This document shows, one piece after another, positions 1 to 5,706 of a stretch of 7,491 nt of DNA (within the stretch, counting starts at the first letter, position 1; each line of letters begins with the position of its first letter). The notes under the pieces are model-generated. The model saw nothing but the letters and a program-made list of their open reading frames with translations, was not told the DNA's origin and did no database searches. Origin of the DNA: an uncultured Spirochaetia bacterium (GTDB lineage: Bacteria > Spirochaetota > UBA4802 > JAGODF01); NCBI GenBank assembly GCA_937967705.1, contig CALCJG010000012.1, positions 1-7,491 of the forward strand, given 5' to 3'. Both the position numbers and the translations under genes were made by a program.

Positions 1-1
1 T

Positions 2-856
2 CTGGGGATTGACTTTTTCGATACCTCGGACATGTACGGGCCGTTTACCAATGAAGAGCTTCTGGGCAAGGCGTTGAAAGGCAGGCGCGACAGCGTCGTC
101 ATTGCCACGAAATTTGGTATAGTGAGAACCGGAGATCCCGCCTTCCGCGGTTTCAACAGCCGTCCCGAGTATGTCAAACAGTCCTGCGACGGATCGCTGC
201 AAAGACTCGGGGTCGACTGCATCGACCTTTATTACCAGCATCGGGTTGATCCCGCTGTTCCCATTGAAGAGACGGTCGGTGCCTTGAGCGAGTTGGTAAA
301 GGCGGGCAAAGTTAGATACATAGGAATGTCCGAGGCGGGGCCGGAAACCATCCGCAGGGCCCATGCGGTTCACCCGGTGAGCGCCCTGCAGACGGAATAT
401 TCCCTCTGGACACGCGACCCTGAGGCAGAAATTTTTAAGACGGTGCGGGATTTGGGGATCGGGTTCGTGGCCTACAGCCCTGTAGGAAGGGGATTTCTGG
501 CGGGAAAATTCCGGAAGTTCGAAGACTTGCCGGAAGATGATTACCGGAGAAGCTCCCCGCGCTTCCAGGGAGAGAACTTCAATAAAAACCTCCGGCTCGT
601 GGAAAGGATAAAAGAGCTTGCGGCGAGCCGTGGTGTGACCCCGGGGCAGATGGCCCTGGCCTGGGTTCTCTGCCGTGACAAAAACATTGTTCCCATCCCC
701 GGCACCACGAAGCGCAGTCATCTCGAGGAGAACGTGAAGGCCCTGGAAATCACCTTTTCTGAAACGGAGATGAAGGAGATCGATGATATCTTCCCGCCCG
801 ATGCCGCCAGCGGATTGCGTTATCCTGAGGCGATGATGAAGAACCTGGGCAGATGA
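2..856 (+). CDS. Aldo/keto reductase, 5'-truncated by the window edge
   Basis: This is an NAD(P)H-dependent oxidoreductase of the aldo/keto reductase superfamily, a cytoplasmic TIM-barrel enzyme that reduces aldehydes or ketones to alcohols. The reading frame is open from base 2, so the ATG at 32 is internal: the ten codons before it already encode the family motif [12 protein letters not shown]. The catalytic tetrad is visible, in fragment numbering: Asp7 (FDTS), Tyr12 (MYG), Lys37 (ATKFG) and His80 (YYQHR). The C-terminal [13 protein letters not shown] is the usual NADP-phosphate binding segment. The fragment has 284 residues; relatives have about 320-330, so roughly 40 N-terminal residues are missing. 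The style ([27 protein letters not shown]) resembles the YakC/AKR13-type subgroup, but the substrate cannot be read from sequence. The permease gene starts 23 bases downstream and probably shares the transcript. Confidence 0.95.
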   Translation: MGIDFFDTSDMYGPFTNEELLGKALKGRRDSVVIATKFGIVRTGDPAFRGFNSRPEYVKQSCDGSLQRLGVDCIDLYYQHRVDPAVPIEETVGALSELVKAGKVRYIGMSEAGPETIRRAHAVHPVSALQTEYSLWTRDPEAEIFKTVRDLGIGFVAYSPVGRGFLAGKFRKFEDLPEDDYRRSSPRFQGENFNKNLRLVERIKELAASRGVTPGQMALAWVLCRDKNIVPIPGTTKRSHLEENVKALEITFSETEMKEIDDIFPPDAASGLRYPEAMMKNLGR

Positions 857-879
857 TTTTCCTCTGAGCGGAAAGACCC

Positions 880-1938
880 ATGGAGATAAAAAAGGAACAC
901 ACACACCTGATCCCCTTTCTCCTCGCCCTGGCTGCTGCGGCTCTTTTCGGCCTGGCCGCCCCGGCGAGCAAGGTGCTCCTGGAGTCACTGAATCCCGTGT
1001 CGCTGGCCGGACTCCTGTATCTGGGGGCGTCCCTTGGGCTTTTCCCCGTTCTGGCCTCAAGGAAAGAGTTTCGGTCAACGGCAAAAATGGACAGGGGCAA
1101 CCTGGGTAAACTGGCGGGAGCTGTGGTTTTAGGGGGCATGGCCGGTCCCATACTGCTCCTCATCGGCCTTAAGCAGGCATCGGCCTCATCCGTATCCCTC
1201 TGGCTCAACCTTGAGATGGCCGCTACCGCCCTGCTGGGTCTCCTTCTCTTCAGGGAACACCTGGGACTCTTCGGGTCTGGGGGAATTCTTTTGGCCCTGG
1301 CGTCGGGGATTATACTGGCCCTGCCTGAAGGAACCTCGGGCAGGACGTCGGCCCTCTGCGTGGGTCTGGCATGTCTCTGCTGGGGATTCGACAATCACTT
1401 CACGGCACTGATCGACGGCATTTCGGCGGTACAGAGCACCTTCATAAAGGGCCTGGTGGCCGGAACGGTCAATTTTTTTGCGGGATATCTTGTCTGGGGG
1501 ACTCTTCCCCGGGCCGGGACCCTCTTTGCGGCCCTGGCCCTGGGCAGTGTCGCCTACGGCATGAGCATCGTCCTTTACATCATTTCGGCCCAGAGGCTGG
1601 GGGCAACGCGGAGCCAGGTCATCTTTTCCGGGGCTCCCTTCTTCGGGGTTCTCTTCTCGGTTATGGTTTTATCGGAATCGGTAAGTGGCCTGCAGTGGAT
1701 TTCCATGATACTCTTCCTCGCTTCCGTAGCCCTGCTGGCCCTGGAGAGGCACGAACACCTGCACAGGCACCGTGCGGTGGAGCATACCCATTTCCATCGG
1801 CACGACGATCTCCACCACGATCATGAGCATGAAGGGGATGTCTCCTACCATGAACACAGCCACCGCCATGAAGGGACGACCCATTCCCATCCCCACTGGC
1901 CTGATCTGCATCACCGGCATGAGCATGATGATCATTAG
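880..1938 (+). CDS. EamA/DMT-family permease with histidine-rich C-terminal tail
   Basis: This is an inner-membrane transporter of the drug/metabolite transporter (EamA) superfamily. The first 289 residues form about ten hydrophobic helices in two repeats. The first begins near residue 10 with the typical LFGLAAPASKVLLE signature; the second starts near 160 with CLCWGFDNHFTALI. Residues 290-352 are a hydrophilic tail with 24 histidines in 63 residues, mixed with Asp, Glu and Arg. EamA proteins are usually about 280-310 residues, so the tail is an extension. Such tails in other transporters bind Zn, Ni or Co, so a metal-binding or metal-sensing role is an inference here; the substrate is unknown. 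The ATG at 880 has only a weak upstream GCGGAAAG as ribosome site. It lies 23 bases after the aldo/keto reductase stop, suggesting translation from a shared message. Confidence 0.9.
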   Translation: MEIKKEHTHLIPFLLALAAAALFGLAAPASKVLLESLNPVSLAGLLYLGASLGLFPVLASRKEFRSTAKMDRGNLGKLAGAVVLGGMAGPILLLIGLKQASASSVSLWLNLEMAATALLGLLLFREHLGLFGSGGILLALASGIILALPEGTSGRTSALCVGLACLCWGFDNHFTALIDGISAVQSTFIKGLVAGTVNFFAGYLVWGTLPRAGTLFAALALGSVAYGMSIVLYIISAQRLGATRSQVIFSGAPFFGVLFSVMVLSESVSGLQWISMILFLASVALLALERHEHLHRHRAVEHTHFHRHDDLHHDHEHEGDVSYHEHSHRHEGTTHSHPHWPDLHHRHEHDDH

Positions 1939-1939
1939 A

Positions 1940-2155
1940 CTATGTGATATCCTGCCTGTCGATGATGACCTTAGCAGGGTGCTGATAATCAAACAAGGGC
2001 TCTATCCCTTTAATCCGCAATACTCCTTCTGGTACTCGTATTCACAGGGCCACTCATCCTTTCGATAGATCACCAGGGTTCGCATCCGTTCACGGAACGG
2101 GCCGCTTTTTTCGTCTTCCGGGGAGGTTATAAGATTACATCCCTTCGTCAGCCAT
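1940..2155 (-). pseudogene. Small hypothetical gene broken by two compensating frameshifts
   Basis: No single frame is open, but two minus-strand frames join into a protein-like sequence of about 71 residues. It begins MADEG at the ATG at 2155-2153. Dropping one G from the GGG run near 2141-2143 moves into a frame reading CNLITSPEDEKSGPFRERM and on through KDEWPCEYEYQKEYCGLKG. Adding one A or G at the AAAGGG run near 2009-2014 returns to the first frame, which continues IEPLFDYQHPAKVIIDRQDI to a TAG at 1942-1940. The two shifts cancel, because the first and last parts share a frame. The product would be charged, soluble and aromatic-rich, with three cysteines. I do not recognise the family. 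An in-frame ATG at 2215 could add 20 residues, and no good ribosome site is seen. Either it is a recent pseudogene or the sequence has two homopolymer errors. Confidence 0.5.
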
Positions 2156-2208
2156 GTAATGCGCTTCTATCATGAACAGAGAGGGGGACCCAACGGGAAA
2201 AAATCCTA

Positions 2209-2236
2209 TTGACATCCGCTGATCCCCTGCTATAAC
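2209..2236 (+). promoter_or_regulatory. Sigma70-type promoter for the 2265 gene
   Basis: A consensus -35 box TTGACA (2209-2214) and a -10 box TATAAC (2231-2236, 5 of 6 matches) are separated by 16 bases. They lie 28 bases upstream of a good ribosome site and start codon, so the leader would be short. This is the best promoter in the window. It should drive the small membrane protein gene and the OmdA-like gene behind it. Confidence 0.75.
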
Positions 2237-2264
2237 AATCGCTATCATAATAAAGGAGACTGCC

Positions 2265-2567
2265 ATGAAACCAGGCAGGAAAGTCGGATTGATATTGATC
2301 GTACTGGGCCTTATCTTCGGTGCTGTCAATGCTGTGATGATCGTCAGTGCTGGAAAATATCTCCCCAAGCTTACCGCTGCCGTACCGGCGCTTCTGCTAC
2401 TGGGTTTAGCCATGATGCTCTTCCCAGGTGAGGCCGAGGGGAAGGAGGCATCGGAAAAAGTCTCCCTTCTCTGGAAAGGAGCCGCAATGAAGGACAGGGC
2501 TGCGTGGATCCTCAGCAGCGCTGCGGGATTAGCGGTCGGTCTCTATGTCGTCTTCCGAGTGCTGTAG
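2265..2567 (+). CDS. Small three-helix membrane protein, unknown function
   Basis: I do not recognise this 100-residue protein. It has a basic N-terminus (MKPGRKVG) and three hydrophobic segments near residues 7-28, 35-54 and 79-99. A charged loop (about 56-78, GEAEGKEASEK) separates the last two. That makes it an integral inner-membrane protein, probably with the N-terminus inside by the positive-inside rule. The ATG is firmly chosen: AAAGGAGA at 2252-2259 sits at ideal spacing, and a strong promoter lies just upstream. The stop is followed after two bases by the candidate start of the OmdA-like gene, so the two are probably translated from one transcript. Whether they work together is unknown. 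Confidence 0.8.
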   Translation: MKPGRKVGLILIVLGLIFGAVNAVMIVSAGKYLPKLTAAVPALLLLGLAMMLFPGEAEGKEASEKVSLLWKGAAMKDRAAWILSSAAGLAVGLYVVFRVL

Positions 2568-2569
2568 TG

Positions 2570-2821
2570 ATGAGCGGCCTGTCGCGTCCCATACATCCCA
2601 TGCCTGATTTCGTTGAGAAGGCACTAGAGGATAACGGCCTCATGGAGCTTTACCATTCACGGCCGCCCTATCAGCAGAATGACTACATCGGCTGGATCAA
2701 CAGGGCTGTCCGGCAAGAAACCAGACTGAAGCGGTTAAACCAGATGATTGAAGAGCTCAAAGAGGGGGATGTGTATATGAAGATGAAGTACAATCCCAAG
2801 AGCAAGAGTTCCGGAAAATAG
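2570..2821 (+). CDS. Small YdeI/OmdA-family protein
   Basis: This 83-residue soluble protein matches the C-terminal helical domain of the YdeI/OmpD-associated (OmdA) family. The diagnostic stretch runs from about residue 32 to 66: PPYQQNDYIGWINRAVRQET, then a helix RLKRLNQMIEELKEG. Relatives show the same 'P-x-x-x-x-x-Y-x-x-W-I ... E-T-R-x-x-R' layout. The longer members carry an extra N-terminal domain of 100 or more residues that is absent here, so this is the stand-alone short form. The tail is lysine- and serine-rich (KMKYNPKSKSSGK). The frame is also open from an ATG at 2504, but that would overlap the membrane protein gene by 64 bases. The ATG at 2570, two bases past that stop, is preferred although its ribosome site is weak; GTG 2567 and ATG 2600 are alternatives. 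The molecular role of the family is poorly defined (it has been linked to envelope stress and bacteriocin protection). Confidence 0.8.
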   Translation: MSGLSRPIHPMPDFVEKALEDNGLMELYHSRPPYQQNDYIGWINRAVRQETRLKRLNQMIEELKEGDVYMKMKYNPKSKSSGK

Positions 2822-2848
2822 AGGTGATTCTGAGAACCCGGGATAGTT

Positions 2849-2854
2849 TATAAT
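2849..2854 (+). promoter_or_regulatory. Candidate -10 box before the LysE-type gene
   Basis: A perfect TATAAT lies 48 bases upstream of the preferred LysE-family start. No good -35 box is at the right distance; the closest is TTCTGA at 2828-2833 with a 15-base spacer. It is plausible as a weak or activator-dependent promoter, or it may be chance. Confidence 0.35.
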
Positions 2855-2901
2855 CCCCTGATGGCAAAGTGTACCCCCCGGTTTCGATAAAGAGAAAATC
2901 C

Positions 2902-3525
2902 ATGTTAGGAACGGTGCATCTGTCCACCTTCGTCGTGTCCGGTATCCTGTTGAACATCTATCCGGGACCGGATACGCTGTACATCATAAGCAGGAGCCTG
3001 TCCCAGGGGAAGGGGGCCGGTATCGTGTCGGCTTTGGGCATCGGTACCGGGGCTCTCATCCATACCCTGCTGGCCGGCATTGGTTTATCCTCCCTTCTAT
3101 CCGCATCCCCGATGGCTTTTTACGGAGTAAAGCTCTTGGGCGCGGTCTATCTGATCTATCTCGGAATTCGGATAATCCTTGCGAAAGCCGGAGCGGATAA
3201 GACCGGCTCTTACCTGGAAAACCAGACGCGACTGCAAATCTACAAGCAGGGATTGCTGACGAATCTTTTCAATCCCAAGGTAGCCCTGTTCTTCCTCTCC
3301 TTTCTGCCGCAGTTTGTCGATCCGGTGGATAATTATGGCCCGCTGTCCTTCCTCTTCCTGGGACTGATTATCTTGACCACCGGAACTCTCTGGTGTCTGT
3401 TTGTGGCGGTCTTCTCCGCGTCAGTTTCAGAAACGATACGGAAGCATCAAAAAGTTCATGCTGTATTCGAAAAGCTGACAGGCATCATCTTCCTGGGGCT
3501 GGGGCTGAATATCATCCGGCCTTGA
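2902..3525 (+). CDS. LysE/RhtB-family amino-acid exporter
   Basis: This is an inner-membrane exporter of the LysE/RhtB superfamily, whose members expel amino acids or related small metabolites. The 207-residue length is typical (about 200-215). Hallmarks: the N-terminal helix ends in LLNIYPGPDTLYI, carrying the conserved N-x-x-P-G-P-D (Asn18, Pro21-Asp24). After it come the charged SLSQGKGAG loop, a second helix GIGTGALIHTLLAGIGL, the KLLGAVYLIYLGIR helix, and the second signature LLTNLFNPKVALFFLSFLPQF (Asn121, Asn124-Pro125-Lys126). About six membrane segments follow from this. ATG 2902 is chosen over the in-frame GTG at 2869 because AAAGAGA at 2888-2894 sits at correct spacing and the motif position then matches relatives. 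It could be homoserine/threonine, lysine or another substrate type; sequence alone does not say. It appears to be a single-gene unit. Confidence 0.92.
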   Translation: MLGTVHLSTFVVSGILLNIYPGPDTLYIISRSLSQGKGAGIVSALGIGTGALIHTLLAGIGLSSLLSASPMAFYGVKLLGAVYLIYLGIRIILAKAGADKTGSYLENQTRLQIYKQGLLTNLFNPKVALFFLSFLPQFVDPVDNYGPLSFLFLGLIILTTGTLWCLFVAVFSASVSETIRKHQKVHAVFEKLTGIIFLGLGLNIIRP

Positions 3526-3611
3526 GGAGCGCGAGCGGTTGTCCAATTATGAGTTTGAATCTCGCGTTTCCACCGATAAGAGCGGGTCGTTCCCCGGTGT
3601 TCATATAGGAC

Positions 3612-3639
3612 TTGACAGGTTCATGTAATATGTACTAAT
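3612..3639 (+). promoter_or_regulatory. Candidate sigma70 promoter for the six-helix membrane protein
   Basis: A consensus TTGACA at 3612-3617 is followed after 15-16 bases by TACTAA/ACTAAT (3633-3639) in an AT-rich patch. The start codon of the next gene lies about 55 bases downstream of the -10. Confidence 0.5.
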
Positions 3640-3694
3640 AGTATATATTGTTAAAGAGGTGGGTACATATCCATTCATTTGCGGGGAGGTCCTT

Positions 3695-4327
3695 ATGACG
3701 GAGGCGAGCAGACAGGCTTTGTCCATCCTGAGAAATACGGGAAACTTTCAATGGGAGATCGCCCTGTTCCTCGTTCTGGTGATCTATGTCTATGCCGTGG
3801 AGATACAAAAGAGGAATTGGGACGCGATACTCATCGGTCTCCTCTTCATTTCCGGGGATTTCATCTGGGAGATCATCAACGCCCTCATCCTTCACTTTAC
3901 GGGGTTCGCCCCGCTCTGGAGCACCCCGGGGAACACCTCCTTTCTCCTCCTCGTGGGCATCAACATCGAGATATTCCTCCTCTTTTCCATTACCGGGATC
4001 ATCTTCGTCAAACTGCTTCCCGAAGACCGGAACGTGCGGATCCTAGGCGTTCCCAACAGGATATTCATTCCCTTCGCAGTGGGGGTTTTCAGCATCCTGG
4101 TCGAGATCGCCCTGAACCGGTTCCACGCGCTGGTCTGGGATTACCGGTGCTGGGGCAACTGGCCTCATATCTGGTCCCTGATCATCAACTACATGGTGCC
4201 CTATTTCCTCGTCTGCTGGGGCTATTTCAACGTTTCGACCAGGGGCAAGGCTGCGGTTCTGGGAGTCTTTACAGCCGTCAACGTCACTGCATGGATCGTG
4301 TTCGTCAACCTGCTGGGGTGGATATAG
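3695..4327 (+). CDS. Six-helix integral membrane protein, unrecognised family
   Basis: I cannot name the family of this 210-residue protein. Six hydrophobic segments lie near residues 20-36, 44-67, 82-107, 121-140, 162-178 and 186-207. Between them are short loops with many aromatic and polar residues that look functional: GDFIWEIIN (54-62), LWSTPGNTSF (74-83), EIALNRFHALVWDYRCWGNW (137-156) and SLIINYMVPYFLVCWGYF (161-178). Buried acidic and Asn residues next to Trp/Tyr suggest a binding pocket rather than a purely structural protein, but this is inference. ATG 3695 is chosen because GGGGAGGT (3683-3690) precedes it at proper spacing; an in-frame GTG at 3659 would add 12 residues but has poor context. 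It is flanked by intergenic gaps on both sides, so it is probably transcribed alone. Confidence 0.8.
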   Translation: MTEASRQALSILRNTGNFQWEIALFLVLVIYVYAVEIQKRNWDAILIGLLFISGDFIWEIINALILHFTGFAPLWSTPGNTSFLLLVGINIEIFLLFSITGIIFVKLLPEDRNVRILGVPNRIFIPFAVGVFSILVEIALNRFHALVWDYRCWGNWPHIWSLIINYMVPYFLVCWGYFNVSTRGKAAVLGVFTAVNVTAWIVFVNLLGWI

Positions 4328-4624
4328 GAATGCCTTCCCTTTCATCACTTCCGGTCACCTGTTCCGTTTAAATGAGCAGTGAGACTATCCCTGTCATATC
4401 CCCGCTGATATAAGTGGGGTGAGGGGTACAGGTGGGCGTTGTGTTAATGACTGTCCTTCAAGCCGTCTGGTTCTCCCCTGGTAAAATGATGCCTGGAAAG
4501 GTTAAAAAAAGGTTGATAGTTGACGATTCTTTGATAGGGTTTGCTTAAGGGGATACGGTATTTGCAAACAATCAACCAAAGGCTCCACAGGTCTTTATAA
4601 AACAAAAAGGGAAGGGTGATTTCC
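4328..4624. other. Intergenic region with one weak hairpin
   Basis: No coding frame here looks real. A hairpin lies at 4400-4419: CCCCGCT pairs with AGTGGGG (one G-T wobble) around a 6-base loop, 72 bases after the membrane protein stop. It has no T-run, so it is at best a weak terminator. The right half (4500-4620) is AT-rich and contains TTGACG at 4520-4525 without a convincing -10 box, so the promoter of the STAS gene is not resolved. Confidence 0.5.
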
Positions 4625-4939
4625 TTGAAAGTGAATAAAAGATCCATTGAGGGATATCTGATCTTCGATCTTCTGGAGGATATCACCTATGAAAACGCCA
4701 GGAAGCTGGATGCCTTCATCACTGCCAATCTGGATCCATCCATTCCGAACATCGTGCTGAACATTAAAACGGTTTCCTATGTCAACAGCTTCGCCCTGGG
4801 GGTCCTGATCAAGACCATGCAGGAGGTCGAGCAGAAAGGCTGCGCCTTCCATCTGATGAATGTTCATCCCGACGTCATTACGCTGCTCAAGGTGACCGGT
4901 GTGCTGAGTAAATTCAAAATTTTCGAGAAGTCGGTGTAG
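4625..4939 (+). CDS. Stand-alone STAS-domain protein (anti-anti-sigma-like)
   Basis: This 104-residue cytoplasmic protein is a single STAS domain, the fold of SpoIIAA/RsbV anti-sigma antagonists, which bind or release a partner according to serine phosphorylation by a switch kinase. Visible elements: strand GYLIFDLLEDITYENARKLD (10-29), strand PNIVLNIKTVSYVNS (41-55), helix ALGVLIKTMQEVEQKG, strand CAFHLMNV and the final KVTGVLSKFKIFE. The segment SYVNSFALGV aligns with RsbV SYMDSTGLGV, keeping the phospho-acceptor serine position (Ser55), but Asp before it is Asn and the following Thr-Gly is Phe-Ala. TTG 4625 is preferred as start because AAGGGTGAT (4612-4620) matches the anti-Shine-Dalgarno sequence at correct spacing. 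GTG 4616 overlaps that site, and GTG 4634 is a further alternative. No kinase, phosphatase or sigma gene is adjacent, so its partner must be elsewhere. Confidence 0.85.
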   Translation: MKVNKRSIEGYLIFDLLEDITYENARKLDAFITANLDPSIPNIVLNIKTVSYVNSFALGVLIKTMQEVEQKGCAFHLMNVHPDVITLLKVTGVLSKFKIFEKSV

Positions 4940-5210
4940 GTGCCGGCTCACCCGTTTTCCCTCCCATGCGTTTTCTCCCCATCCTCAGATCCGTCCGGGG
5001 GTTTCTGCGTCCTTCTGCTTTCTAAGACATTGGGAGCGGATCAGCGTTGTGATTAATTGATCCCTTATGCTTCTGATTTGTCCTCACCGGTGCAGGAGAT
5101 AAAAGGCGGTTGTTTTCTGGGTTTTGCTTTAATTTTTTAATAGCCTTGTACTATGTACGGCATTCGTTTCCTATGTTGTGTTGTTAAGCTTTGTTGATAA
5201 GGAGGACTTG
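4940..5210. other. Intergenic region before the lipoprotein gene
   Basis: There is no convincing ORF or terminator in these 271 bases. The last 90 bases are AT-rich. A -10-like TACTAT (5149-5154) lies 57 bases before the lipoprotein ATG; the nearest -35-like TTGCTT (5124-5129) is 19 bases away, slightly too far. The promoter call is therefore tentative. Confidence 0.35.
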
Positions 5211-5639
5211 ATGAGATTATTGTACATGTCTGTTATTTCCCTCTTGATCAGTTGTGCCACGGCCGGGAATTACAGCCTTAAGGATCAGCCTGTTCATGGG
5301 AAGATCGGCGGGAAGAATTGGATCATGAAAAGCGGTGAGGCGGGTCTGGAGTGTATGGATAACCGGATGTACAGTTATTATTGTAAAGCGGCTGATGATA
5401 AGAAACCTTCCTTATCCTTTCATGCCCCCAAGAAAGAAGGGTTTTACGAAATTGGTCCTGTGTGCGGGGCATCGTTGAGTGATAATACAAAGAATATTTC
5501 ATCCATTGCCAGTAAAGGGTTTGTTGAAATCCTGGAAATCAACAGGACAAAAGGGTTCGTGAAAGGGAAGATATATGCCTATTTTGACGAGAACAACCGT
5601 GTCAGCGGAAGCTTTACTGTGAAGCTTGTGCACCCTTAG
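5211..5639 (+). CDS. Small lipoprotein, unknown function
   Basis: This is a 142-residue predicted lipoprotein. The N-terminus MRLLYMSVISLLISC is a short signal peptide ending in a good lipobox (LISC) with lipidated Cys15; the following residue is Ala, so by the E. coli rule it would go to the outer membrane. The mature part is a compact, strand-rich domain starting HGKIGGKNWIMKSGEA and ending RVSGSFTVKLV, with three further cysteines (48, 58, 85) that could form a disulfide. The pattern 'G-x-I-x-G-K-x-W' followed by a closing hydrophobic strand recalls small beta-sandwich/barrel lipoproteins of unknown role, but I do not name a family. ATG 5211 has a perfect AAGGAGG (5199-5205); the in-frame TTG at 5178 is rejected. 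Its GC content (40-43% on two sampled lines) is far below the first gene (65% on one line), hinting at separate origin or weak expression. Confidence 0.82.
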   Translation: MRLLYMSVISLLISCATAGNYSLKDQPVHGKIGGKNWIMKSGEAGLECMDNRMYSYYCKAADDKKPSLSFHAPKKEGFYEIGPVCGASLSDNTKNISSIASKGFVEILEINRTKGFVKGKIYAYFDENNRVSGSFTVKLVHP

Positions 5640-5661
5640 GCGAATCAGGCCTTACTGGAAA

Positions 5662-5690
5662 TCCTCAGGGATCTCAAGGCCCCCTGAGGA
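5662..5690. terminator. Hairpin between convergent genes
   Basis: A perfect 9-base stem TCCTCAGGG (5662-5670) / CCCTGAGGA (5682-5690) encloses an 11-base loop. It sits in the 67-base gap between the lipoprotein stop (5639) and the stop of the minus-strand gene (5707). Its position suits a bidirectional terminator, but neither side has a T-run, so efficient intrinsic termination is doubtful. Confidence 0.5.
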
Positions 5691-5706
5691 GGGTGGGGGC
5701 GGTTTG

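Noticed and set aside
750..1394. Long minus-strand frame of 214 codons over the reductase/permease junction
   Set aside because: It is antisense to two well-supported genes, is Arg/Ser/Pro-rich with no domain pattern, and has no ribosome site.
1669..2068. Met/Ile/His-rich frames on both strands over the His-rich tail
   Set aside because: The CAT/CAC repeats of the tail read as Met/Val on the opposite strand and as Met/Ile/Ser in a shifted frame; these are by-products of the histidine codons.
3679..4371. 230-codon plus-strand frame overlapping the six-helix membrane protein
   Set aside because: It is rich in Arg, Pro, His and Gly with no coherent fold. The overlapping frame has the ribosome site and clean membrane helices.
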